Shown here: in pieces, positions 1 through 5,989 of the stretch
How positions within the stretch are numbered: the stretch's first letter is position 1
How the letters are laid out: every line of letters begins with the position of its first letter
Assembly: GCA_019313725.1 (NCBI GenBank)
Contig: JAFDAT010000214.1
Span: forward strand, 1 to 6,206
Reading direction: 5' to 3'
Source of the DNA: Deltaproteobacteria bacterium
GTDB taxonomy: Bacteria; Desulfobacterota; Desulfobacteria; Desulfobacterales; B30-G6
DNA: 6,206 bases
Notes under the pieces: model-generated
Database searches by the model: none
What the model saw: only the letters and a program-made list of their open reading frames with translations
Told to the model about the DNA's origin: nothing
Position numbers and translations under genes: made by a program

Positions 1-1306
1 CGATCTTCCGGCCCAGCGCATTCACCCTGCTTAGAACGTCATCCAGGTCCATCGCCGTCAACCGCCCGTTTCTGACCAGCATTCTGCCGGACACCATGAC
101 ATCGCGCACATCGGAGCCGCGGACAGCGTACACCATCTGGGATATGGGATTGTACATGGGAACAAGATGGGGTTTATGTGCATCGACGACAATCAGGTCG
201 GCCTCCTTGTCCTTTTCGAGAGACCCCAGGATGTTTCCCAGACCGATAGCCCGGGCGCCTTCAATCGTAGCCATCCTCAACACACTTCCGGCACTCATAA
301 CGGTAGGATCCAGCCTGTGCACCTTGTGAAGCTTGGCAGCCGTATCCATCTCCTGAAACAGGTCCAGGTCGTTGTTGCTCGCGCAGCCATCGGTGCCCAG
401 CCCCACCGTGATGCCCGCCTCCAGAAACTTATCTGCAGGGGCAATTCCGGAGGCAAGCTTCATGTTGCTTTCCGGATTGTGGGAAACCTTGGCTCCCGAG
501 TTTACGATGGTCGTGATATCCGCATCATCCACCCAGACGGCATGCACCAGCAGCGTATTCCCATCCAGCACACCGAGATCGTCCAGGTATCGAACCGGGC
601 TCACGCCTCCGTTGCTCTTGATCAGGCTTCTCTCAATTTCCGTTTCCGCCGCATGAATCTGAAAGAGAAGTCCGCGGGAACGGGCGACAGCCTTTGCCGC
701 CTGGATGGTCTCAGCTGAGCAGGTGTAGGGAGAATGGCAGAATATCGAAGGGCGCACCAGCGCCGACACACCATCCCATTTCTGGGCATACGCTTCGGCA
801 ACATCTATGTTCTTGCCGGCATCGGGAACGCCCGGTGCCGGAAAATCGATGACCCCCTGGCCCAGGACCCCTCGCATCCCGACATCATCAACGGTCATGG
901 CCACCGTATCTTCGTGGAAATAACCCCCGCAAAAGGCCGTGGTTCCGGACAACAGCATCTCGGCACAAGCAAGCATGGTTCCCAGACGCACATTTTCAGG
1001 ATTTATCCACGCCGCTTCTGCTGGAAATATATGCCCGTTCAACCACACATCCAAAGGCAGGTCATCGGCAAGTCCCCTGAAGAGCGTCATGGGCATGTGC
1101 GTGTGCGTATTGACCAGTCCGGGCATAACGATACATCCGGCGGCATCGATGATCGCCTTCCCTTCCGGAAGATCTCCGATATTTCGGCGGGAATCGATCA
1201 CCTTGATCCTGCCGTCGTCTATACAGATGACGCCATCGGCAATAATATCGGCATCACGGTTTACGGTTATGATTGTCCCGCTATGTATGATGGTGTCAAA
1301 TTTCAT
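1..1306 (-). CDS. mtaD: MTA/SAH deaminase-type amidohydrolase (3' end cut by window)
   Basis: Zinc-dependent cytosolic amidohydrolase of the MtaD/SsnA/DadD group. It is expected to deaminate 5'-methylthioadenosine, S-adenosylhomocysteine or 5'-deoxyadenosine to the inosine analogue. I translated 435 residues by hand from ATG at 1306; the family is usually about 430-445 residues, so only the very C-terminus is missing. Visible active-site motifs are NTHTH with metal ligands H68 and H70, FPAE with E97, FCHSPYT with H191, IHAAE with H218 and catalytic E221, LVHA with H255, and LGTDGCASNND with metal ligand D306. RGLADDLPL just after the HxH motif is typical of MTA/SAH deaminases. No strong Shine-Dalgarno precedes the start, so it may depend on translation from the phosphorylase gene 61 bases upstream. 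Family assignment is firm. The choice among MTA, SAH and 5'-deoxyadenosine as main substrate cannot be made from sequence. Confidence 0.92.
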   Translation of the reverse strand, partial: MKFDTIIHSGTIITVNRDADIIADGVICIDDGRIKVIDSRRNIGDLPEGKAIIDAAGCIVMPGLVNTHTHMPMTLFRGLADDLPLDVWLNGHIFPAEAAWINPENVRLGTMLACAEMLLSGTTAFCGGYFHEDTVAMTVDDVGMRGVLGQGVIDFPAPGVPDAGKNIDVAEAYAQKWDGVSALVRPSIFCHSPYTCSAETIQAAKAVARSRGLLFQIHAAETEIERSLIKSNGGVSPVRYLDDLGVLDGNTLLVHAVWVDDADITTIVNSGAKVSHNPESNMKLASGIAPADKFLEAGITVGLGTDGCASNNDLDLFQEMDTAAKLHKVHRLDPTVMSAGSVLRMATIEGARAIGLGNILGSLEKDKEADLIVVDAHKPHLVPMYNPISQMVYAVRGSDVRDVMVSGRMLVRNGRLTAMDLDDVLSRVNALGRKI

Positions 1307-1340
1307 TTTTCAACACACTTCGTTTCGATTAATGTTGAAC

Positions 1341-1363
1341 CACAAAGTACATAGAACACAAAG
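1341..1363. repeat. Short direct repeat CACAAAG x2 between the two salvage genes
   Basis: The heptamer CACAAAG occurs at 1341-1347 and again at 1357-1363, a period of 16 bases, filling much of the 61-base gap between the phosphorylase stop and the deaminase start. Read on the minus strand it is CTTTGTG twice. From general knowledge, similar CTTTGTG-type paired motifs recur in intergenic DNA of many bacteria, but I cannot count copies elsewhere from this window. Function is unknown. Confidence 0.4.
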
Positions 1364-1367
1364 TTTT

Positions 1368-2198
1368 CTAATGGACCCCGATACTGCCCACGAGTCCGCT
1401 GATGATTTGATCGACGACCGGTGCGGCCCGGTTGGCAACTTCGAGGATGGACGCCACACTGGCCGGAACCGGATCATCCGGATCGCTGACGTTGGTGATA
1501 ATCGAAAGGCCGGCGATCTTCATCCCGGCATGCACAGCGGCAATCACCTCTTGTACGGTGGAAAGCCCGACCGCATCGGCACCGATGGCTCGCAAGAAAC
1601 GGATCTCGGCAGGCGTCTCCAACGAAGGCCCCAGAAGCCCGGCATAGACCCCTTTACGGATGTCGATCTTTAAGTTCCGACAGGTAAGCTCTACAGTGTG
1701 CACGAGGGTTTTGTCGTATACCCGGGTCATATCCGGAAAGCGTTCACCCCATTTTTCACGGTTGGGTCCCACCAGCGGGTTGGCACCGGTCAGATTGATG
1801 TGGTCATGGATCAGCATGATATCCCCGGGATTGAAATCAAGGTTCAACCCTCCGGCCGCATTGGTCACGATCAAATATTTTACGCCTAAATGCTGCAGCA
1901 CCCGGATGGGAAATACAACTTCCCGCGGCGTGTAGCCTTCGTAAAGATGAAAGCGGCCTTGAAAGACCATGATGCTGCGACCCGCCATGCTGCCGAATAA
2001 CAACCTTCCGGCGTGGCTCACAACCGTTGACTCCGGAAAATTGGGGATATCCGCGTATGCCAGCGTTTTTTCGACAGAAAGAGAGCCGGTACTCGCCCCC
2101 AGTCCGGTACCGGTCAGCACACCGATCTCTGCAGTCCCTTTGACCCGCCGCCGGATAAATGCGGCAGCCGCTTCCACCATTTTCCAGTATCCCTGCAT
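1368..2198 (-). CDS. Purine nucleoside phosphorylase family protein, predicted 5'-methylthioinosine/inosine phosphorylase
   Basis: A 276-residue cytosolic protein of the trimeric PNP/MTAP family (PunA/PNPH/XapA-like), full length for the family. It phosphorolyses a purine nucleoside to base plus ribose-1-phosphate. Visible motifs are the phosphate loop GTGLG (30-34), FQGRFHLYEGY (79-89, with R82 and H84), TNAAGG (112-117), GPSLETPAE (190-198, with E194), GLSTVQEV (211-218, with S213) and ITN (234-236, with N236). E194 and N236 match the Glu and Asn by which human PNP recognises 6-oxopurines; adenine-specific MTAP has Asp at the latter position. A gap-free alignment of the C-terminal helix puts V248 where human PNP has His257, the 5'-hydroxyl contact; MTAP has an aliphatic residue there. 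With the deaminase gene next door this points to 5'-methylthioinosine or a similar inosine derivative as substrate. The ATG at 2198 is preceded by GGGGTG (2203-2208), a good ribosome site. Family call is firm; substrate is inference. Confidence 0.93.
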   Translation of the reverse strand: MQGYWKMVEAAAAFIRRRVKGTAEIGVLTGTGLGASTGSLSVEKTLAYADIPNFPESTVVSHAGRLLFGSMAGRSIMVFQGRFHLYEGYTPREVVFPIRVLQHLGVKYLIVTNAAGGLNLDFNPGDIMLIHDHINLTGANPLVGPNREKWGERFPDMTRVYDKTLVHTVELTCRNLKIDIRKGVYAGLLGPSLETPAEIRFLRAIGADAVGLSTVQEVIAAVHAGMKIAGLSIITNVSDPDDPVPASVASILEVANRAAPVVDQIISGLVGSIGVH

Positions 2199-2274
2199 AA
2201 ATCACCCCGACCCTACCCGGCCACTCGATGGCAATGGCATTCAGTTTAATGGCCCGCGAAAAACACGAATTAAA

Positions 2275-2303
2275 TAATTACAGGAATATCTTATAGTTGT
2301 CAA
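2275..2303 (-). promoter_or_regulatory. Candidate sigma-70-type promoter for the phosphorylase-deaminase unit
   Basis: On the minus strand a perfect TTGACA -35 lies at 2298-2303. A -10-like TGTAAT (five of six consensus bases) follows at 2277-2282 with a short 15-base spacer; the adjoining AT-rich TAATTA at 2275-2280 gives a 17-base spacer but a poor hexamer. This would give a leader of roughly 70 bases before the ATG at 2198. It is a consensus match only. Confidence 0.4.
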
Positions 2304-2320
2304 TGCATCCCTGGATAGGA

Positions 2321-2373
2321 TTCCTGAATCTCATCGTTGACTTTATATTAATAATATGGAATATTGGTGCGCT
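2321..2373 (+). promoter_or_regulatory. AT-rich putative promoter zone upstream of the DRTGG gene
   Basis: This stretch is distinctly AT-rich compared with the coding DNA around it. It contains TATATT at 2344-2349 (five of six -10 consensus bases) but no convincing -35 at 16-18 bases. TTGACT at 2337-2342 is a good -35 hexamer, but its -10 would fall at about 2360, almost on the start codon. The plus-strand unit must start somewhere here because the upstream gene is divergent. The exact promoter is uncertain. Confidence 0.25.
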
Positions 2374-2727
2374 ATGAAAGTGTCGGAAATATGTGAAATT
2401 TTAAAAGCGACGGTCCTGTCCGGCGAAATGCATCTGGATGACCGCATCACGGGTTGCGGCAGTGCGGATCTGATGGAAGATGTCCTTTCGGCGACAACCG
2501 ATGGATGCGTGCTTTTAACCGGTGTCACCACGGAGCAGGTCGTTCGTACCGCCAAGGTCGCCCGGGTTGGGGCTGTCGTATTCGTAAGGGGTAAAAAACC
2601 GGAGAAGAATGTGGTACAGCTGGCAAAATCCTATGACCTGCCGCTCCTGTTTACCCGGTATTCGCTTTTTGTCGCCAGCGGAAGGCTTTACATGGGTGGG
2701 TTGAGAGGACTGGACGGATCGTGGTAG
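2374..2727 (+). CDS. Small stand-alone DRTGG-domain protein
   Basis: A 117-residue soluble protein without signal peptide or membrane segment. The order of elements fits a single DRTGG domain (PF07085): MKVSEICEIL at the start, the name-giving DDRITGCGSADL (22-33, here DRITG), a central hydrophobic strand GCVLLTG (44-50), GAVVFVRGKKP (67-77), and LPLLFTRYSLF (89-99). DRTGG domains also occur in phosphotransacetylases and CBS-type pyrophosphatases. Small free-standing versions are known near iron-sulfur redox genes such as [FeFe] hydrogenases, but their biochemical role is not established. I chose ATG 2374 over ATG 2356 because the family typically begins with MK-x-S/D-x-I and the longer start adds an atypical MEYWCA; the ribosome site is weak for both (GGTG at 2366-2369 for 2374). 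It lies 101 bases upstream of the rnfB fusion, so a regulatory or accessory role in that electron-transfer unit is plausible but unproven. Confidence 0.75.
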   Translation: MKVSEICEILKATVLSGEMHLDDRITGCGSADLMEDVLSATTDGCVLLTGVTTEQVVRTAKVARVGAVVFVRGKKPEKNVVQLAKSYDLPLLFTRYSLFVASGRLYMGGLRGLDGSW

Positions 2728-2735
2728 TCTATTTG

Positions 2736-2752
2736 TTATCCAGCCCGGATAA
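2736..2752 (+). other. Small hairpin after the DRTGG gene
   Basis: TTATCC (2736-2741) and GGATAA (2747-2752) form a 6-base-pair stem around a 5-base loop, 8 bases after the DRTGG stop codon. No run of T follows, so it does not look like an intrinsic terminator. It could be a weak RNA-processing or stabilising structure, or chance. Confidence 0.25.
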
Positions 2753-2828
2753 ACCGAAAATTACAAATTTCAGAAATCTTAAGGTACTAATAGTGGTGTA
2801 GAATGAATTCTGGATCGGGAGTAAGAAA

Positions 2829-4937
2829 ATGATTGAAGCTTTGTTTATGTTGGGTGGATTGGGTCTTGTTGTCGGTGTTGGTCTGGCTGCAGCGTCAAAA
2901 ATATTTTATGTATATGTCGACCCGCAGATCGTTGAAGTGGACGAAGCCCTGCCCGGGGCCAACTGTGGTGGATGTGGACTGCCGGGCTGCAGCGCCAATG
3001 CAGAGGCAATTGTCGCTGGAAAAGCCGCGCCCAATTCATGCGTGGCCGCCGGGCCGGAAGTTGCCGAAGTCATTGCCGCCATTATGGGTGTTGCCATAGA
3101 AGCAAAGGAACCTGACATTGCCAGGCCGGGCTGTACTTACGGCCTTGAAGATGCAGAAACCAAGTTCATCTACGACGGACTGGGTGACTGCAGGGCGGCT
3201 GCATTGATAAACGGCGGCATGAAGGTCTGCAATATCGGCTGCCTGGGACTGGGGACCTGTGCCAAAGCCTGCCCCTTCGATGCCATCCAGATGGGACCCA
3301 AGGGGCTCCCGGTTGTTGATGAAATCAAATGCACCGGCTGCGGCGCCTGTGAAAAAGTGTGCCCAAAACATATCATCACGCTCTCTTCCATTACCCGTCG
3401 GATCCTCCGGGAGTATACAACCGATGACTGCACAACCCCCTGCCAGCGGGCCTGTCCGGCAGGAATTGATATATGCGAATATATTCGCCAGATTTCACTG
3501 GGGGACTATCTGGGAGCTACTCAGACCATCAAGGAAAGAAACCCGTTTCCTGCTGTTATCGGCAGAATCTGCCCGCGACCGTGTGAACAGGACTGCCGAC
3601 GGCAGCTGGTCGATGAACCCGTGGCCATCAATTTTCTCAAGCGGTATGCAGCGGATTACGAAAGAGAATCGGGCAAGCGGGTGCAGCCATATAAAGCGCC
3701 GGACACCGACCGAAAAATTGCCGTCGTCGGCGGCGGGGTCGAAGGCCTCTCCACCGCATTTTTCTCGGCACGGCTGGGCCATACGGTCGATGTGTTTGAA
3801 GCTGCGCCACGCCTTGGCGGCCTTCTTAGAAGTGCAATTGCAGCCTACCGGCTGCCTGCCGACATTCTTGACTGGGATATTCAAGGCATCCTGGAAATGG
3901 GCGTCAATGCCCAGACCGGGAAAGCGCTTGGTGTCGACTTCACCATAAACTCCCTGCTCGAGGAAGGCTTCCAGGCTGTCTTCACCGCTCTGGGCGGATG
4001 GGACAGCCGGCTGGCCAGAAACGCCGGGGCTTCGGTGGAAAGCCCCATCCCCGGTGTATACCTGCTGATGGATTTTATGAAGTCACATACGGCATCTGAA
4101 GCGGAAGAAAACAAACCCATCGTATGTGCATCGGACGTCGTTATATTCGGCGGCGGCAAACTTGCCCTTGAAGCCGCCGAACTGTGCCTTGAAAAAGGAT
4201 CCGACCATGTGACCATTCTTTACCGGGAGGCGGAAAATGAAAGCGGCCTTGACCCGCAAGCCATTCAAAACCTTCACAGCAAGGGCGTAAATATTATGTT
4301 CGGAACGGCTGTCAACAGCCTCATGGGGGAACAGGACCGCCTCGAAGAAATTGAATATGCGGAGTTGGAAAGCCTGACCCTGAAACGTCTGCCGGCCGGT
4401 ATGCTTATCGTGGCTTCCGGCCGTTTTCCAGAACTGGTTTTCATGCGGCCTGCGGCGCCGGCCGATGCGGATGCCGGCACACCAAAACCCAACGGTCAAT
4501 CCCCGCCGACAAGCCGTTGGAAAGGAACCTATACCTATAAACAGCCTGAGCACCGACATGAAATGGGCTGGTTTTCGAATGGCGACATTCTCAGCGATTA
4601 CAGTGGCGCCATCAAGGCGATCGGCGGCGGACGGCGGGCGGCGGCAACCGTTCACAAAATCATCAGCGGCATCGAATTGTCCCTGCCCGACAATGTCCTC
4701 CACTCCCGGTCAATGATTCAAAATGTCGATCATGTCCAAAAAGTAACGGCATCGCCGCGCGTGATTATGCCTCAGGCCAGCCATAGGGAACTCTCGGCTG
4801 CTGTAGAAATCGAAAAAGGCTTTACCAAAGATGCCGCGGATAAGGAATCCAGGCGCTGCCTGCAGTGCGGCCTCATCTGTTATGAACATACGGAACTCAT
4901 CCCCGCACCCCGGGAAGAACAGGTACATAGAATTTAA
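2829..4937 (+). CDS. rnfB: RnfB fused to a GltD/NfnB-like FAD and NAD(P)-binding oxidoreductase
   Basis: A 702-residue iron-sulfur flavoprotein. Residues 1-27 form a membrane anchor as in RnfB. C46, C49, C54 and C71 are the RnfB 4Fe-4S motif (CX2CX4CX16C). Two ferredoxin-type motifs follow: C134, C138, C144, C148 and C168, C171, C174, C178. At about residue 190 it passes into a GltD-like unit: Cys pattern C201, C205, C209 and GRICPRPCEQDC (245-256), FAD Rossmann motif GGGVEG (301-306) with E324, a second Rossmann motif GGGKLALEA (441-449), a Pro/Ala-rich insert (541-562), FAD-binding NGD (584-586) and AIGGGRRAA (597-605), and C-terminal C677, C680, C684. RnfB is the ferredoxin-side subunit of the Rnf ion-translocating complex; GltD/NfnB proteins use FAD to exchange electrons between NAD(P)H and Fe-S centres. 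The ATG has a clear GGGAG site (2817-2821, 7-base spacer). Domain calls are firm; partner, electron donor and coupling are unknown. No other rnf subunit gene is in the window. Confidence 0.92.
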   Translation: MIEALFMLGGLGLVVGVGLAAASKIFYVYVDPQIVEVDEALPGANCGGCGLPGCSANAEAIVAGKAAPNSCVAAGPEVAEVIAAIMGVAIEAKEPDIARPGCTYGLEDAETKFIYDGLGDCRAAALINGGMKVCNIGCLGLGTCAKACPFDAIQMGPKGLPVVDEIKCTGCGACEKVCPKHIITLSSITRRILREYTTDDCTTPCQRACPAGIDICEYIRQISLGDYLGATQTIKERNPFPAVIGRICPRPCEQDCRRQLVDEPVAINFLKRYAADYERESGKRVQPYKAPDTDRKIAVVGGGVEGLSTAFFSARLGHTVDVFEAAPRLGGLLRSAIAAYRLPADILDWDIQGILEMGVNAQTGKALGVDFTINSLLEEGFQAVFTALGGWDSRLARNAGASVESPIPGVYLLMDFMKSHTASEAEENKPIVCASDVVIFGGGKLALEAAELCLEKGSDHVTILYREAENESGLDPQAIQNLHSKGVNIMFGTAVNSLMGEQDRLEEIEYAELESLTLKRLPAGMLIVASGRFPELVFMRPAAPADADAGTPKPNGQSPPTSRWKGTYTYKQPEHRHEMGWFSNGDILSDYSGAIKAIGGGRRAAATVHKIISGIELSLPDNVLHSRSMIQNVDHVQKVTASPRVIMPQASHRELSAAVEIEKGFTKDAADKESRRCLQCGLICYEHTELIPAPREEQVHRI

Positions 4938-4947
4938 AACGCTAAAC

Positions 4948-4969
4948 GCCGGAGAGTGACCCATCCGGC
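4948..4969 (+). other. Hairpin between rnfB and rseC genes
   Basis: GCCGGA (4948-4953) can pair with TCCGGC (4964-4969) around a 10-base loop in the 48-base gap, 17 bases before the chosen rseC start. No T-run follows. It could influence readthrough or access to the weak GGCGG ribosome site at 4976-4980, but there is no direct evidence. Confidence 0.25.
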
Positions 4970-4985
4970 AACCCTGGCGGTATTC

Positions 4986-5444
4986 ATGGCAACAGAAGAA
5001 GGCATCGTCATAAAACTGAACAGTAAAACGGCTTGGGTGAAGACGACCCGCTCAAGCGCATGCAAGGCCTGCGCTTCCAGGGGATCCTGCCATTCAAATG
5101 AACAGGGAAAAGATATGGAGGTCGAGGTCACAAATCCGGTGGGGGCAAATGTCGGAGACCGCATTGTTCTCTATTTCGAGACCGCATCCCTCCTCAAAGC
5201 CGCTTTTCTTCTGTACGTTTTTCCTGTCCTGTGTCTGCTTGCAGGAGCAGCGCTGGGGCACTGGATCTCGCTCGAATATTCCCTGAACCCATCACTGGGA
5301 TCGGCGGCATCCGGATTTCTTTGCTTTGCCTTATCTTTCATCCTGGTGAAGATGCGGGGGGATAAACTGGCCCATAAGGATAATTACAAGCCCAGAATCG
5401 TCAGGATCCTGGGCCGGCCTCGAATTGTAAAACGGGCGGCTTGA
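4986..5444 (+). CDS. rseC: RseC/SoxR-reducing-system family membrane protein
   Basis: A 152-residue protein of the RseC family (PF04246). The N-terminal part has ATEEGIVIKL followed by a cysteine cluster C26, C29, C35 in ACKACASRGSCHS, closely resembling the Cys-Ser-Ser-Cys-Ala-Ser-Arg segment of E. coli RseC. Two membrane helices are visible at about 70-92 and 104-121, then a basic cytoplasmic tail. In E. coli RseC works with the Rnf-like Rsx complex to keep SoxR reduced and is linked to sigma-E control; in other bacteria rseC-like genes sit beside rnfB, as here. I prefer ATG 4986 to a GTG at 4956 because MATEEG matches the family start, GGCGG (4976-4980) is 5 bases upstream, and the GTG has no properly spaced ribosome site. 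E. coli RseC has an additional cysteine before this cluster; the aligned residue here is Thr. Role beside the fused RnfB is probably assembly or reduction support, by inference. Confidence 0.88.
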   Translation: MATEEGIVIKLNSKTAWVKTTRSSACKACASRGSCHSNEQGKDMEVEVTNPVGANVGDRIVLYFETASLLKAAFLLYVFPVLCLLAGAALGHWISLEYSLNPSLGSAASGFLCFALSFILVKMRGDKLAHKDNYKPRIVRILGRPRIVKRAA

Positions 5445-5477
5445 TGATTCAGCCTCAATCTAAATTGGTGGGGTATC

Positions 5478-5954
5478 ATGATTAAAACAATTTACATATC
5501 AGCTACAAATCACGCCACGATCACCTGTCCGCAGTGCGAAACCACAAAAACGGTTGATGTGTCGCGTTACGCCGGAATGGAGCAGACCGTAAGAGTGAAA
5601 TCGCGATGTGCCTGCGGTCACACCTGGACGTCCGTTCTGGAAAAAAGAAAGCAATACCGCAAAGGTGTCAGCCTTCCGGGGACGTTTACGCATATCGTTG
5701 ACGGCAACCCTCTGCACAAAGGCACCATGGCCGTTACCGACCTTTCCGCCGGGGGCCTTAAAATCAAACTGGGCGAACCCTTTGACCTCCGTAGTAATGA
5801 TAAACTCCACGTCGAATTCCACCTGAACGACGCCCGGCACACCCTGATAAGTAAAAACGTTCTGGTAAAAAATGTAGATGGTCTGTACATCGGCGTTGCC
5901 TTCAGCCGTTCCGAACCGGATGATCCGGCGCTGGGTTTCTATTTGATGGGATAG
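5478..5954 (+). CDS. PilZ-domain protein with N-terminal zinc-ribbon-like segment
   Basis: A 158-residue soluble protein. Residues 12-55 carry CPQC (17-20) and CAC (44-46), a four-cysteine arrangement that suggests a zinc ribbon. The rest is a PilZ domain with the two c-di-GMP binding motifs intact: RxxxR at R57-R61 (RKQYR) and DxSxxG at D88-G93 (DLSAGG). The strand-rich remainder includes LHVEFHL and GLYIGVAFS, as expected for the PilZ barrel. It should bind c-di-GMP in the cytoplasm and act as an effector on a partner. The start is supported by GGTGGGG at 5467-5473. It lies 33 bases after rseC and 35 bases before a probable glycosyltransferase, so control of polysaccharide or surface sugar synthesis is a reasonable guess. 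The output partner is not identifiable from sequence. Confidence 0.88.
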   Translation: MIKTIYISATNHATITCPQCETTKTVDVSRYAGMEQTVRVKSRCACGHTWTSVLEKRKQYRKGVSLPGTFTHIVDGNPLHKGTMAVTDLSAGGLKIKLGEPFDLRSNDKLHVEFHLNDARHTLISKNVLVKNVDGLYIGVAFSRSEPDDPALGFYLMG

Positions 5955-5978
5955 GTTTCAGAATCAGTAACCCAAACC

Positions 5979-5982
5979 GAGG
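5979..5982 (+). promoter_or_regulatory. Ribosome binding site deciding the glycosyltransferase start
   Basis: GAGG sits 7 bases before ATG 5990. It is the reason for including the short Cys-containing N-terminal extension in the protein rather than starting at the GTG at 6017, which has no properly spaced site. Confidence 0.6.
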
Positions 5983-5989
5983 AATTACT

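Noticed and set aside
167..1673. Plus-strand open frames at 167-718, 734-1354 and 939-1673
   Set aside because: They lie antisense to the deaminase and phosphorylase, which have clear family motifs; their translations show no recognisable domain and look compositionally random.
2199..2270. SAM- or SAH-type riboswitch in the phosphorylase leader
   Set aside because: Only a 5-base-pair GGCCA/TGGCC pairing with a long loop and a tandem ATGGCA hexamer (2228-2239) were found; no known riboswitch core was recognised.
2356..2373. ATG 2356 as start of the DRTGG gene
   Set aside because: No Shine-Dalgarno precedes it in the AT-rich stretch, and the added MEYWCA is not typical of the domain; ATG 2374 gives the expected MKVSEI start.
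2736..2752. Intrinsic terminator after the DRTGG gene
   Set aside because: The stem is only 6 base pairs, AT-rich at its base, and no T-run follows.
3495..4703. Minus-strand open frames at 3495-3884, 3881-4216 and 4083-4703
   Set aside because: They are antisense to the rnfB fusion, whose frame is continuous and carries many conserved motifs; no ribosome site or domain supports them.
2829..4937. rnfB fusion as a frameshift or assembly artefact
   Set aside because: A single uninterrupted frame runs through both halves, with a natural transition at about residue 190 and no internal ribosome site plus start at the junction that I could see. It still needs comparison with relatives.
4956..4985. 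GTG start at 4956 for the rseC gene
   Set aside because: It adds MTHPATLAVF without family similarity and has no properly spaced ribosome site; ATG 4986 fits the family start.
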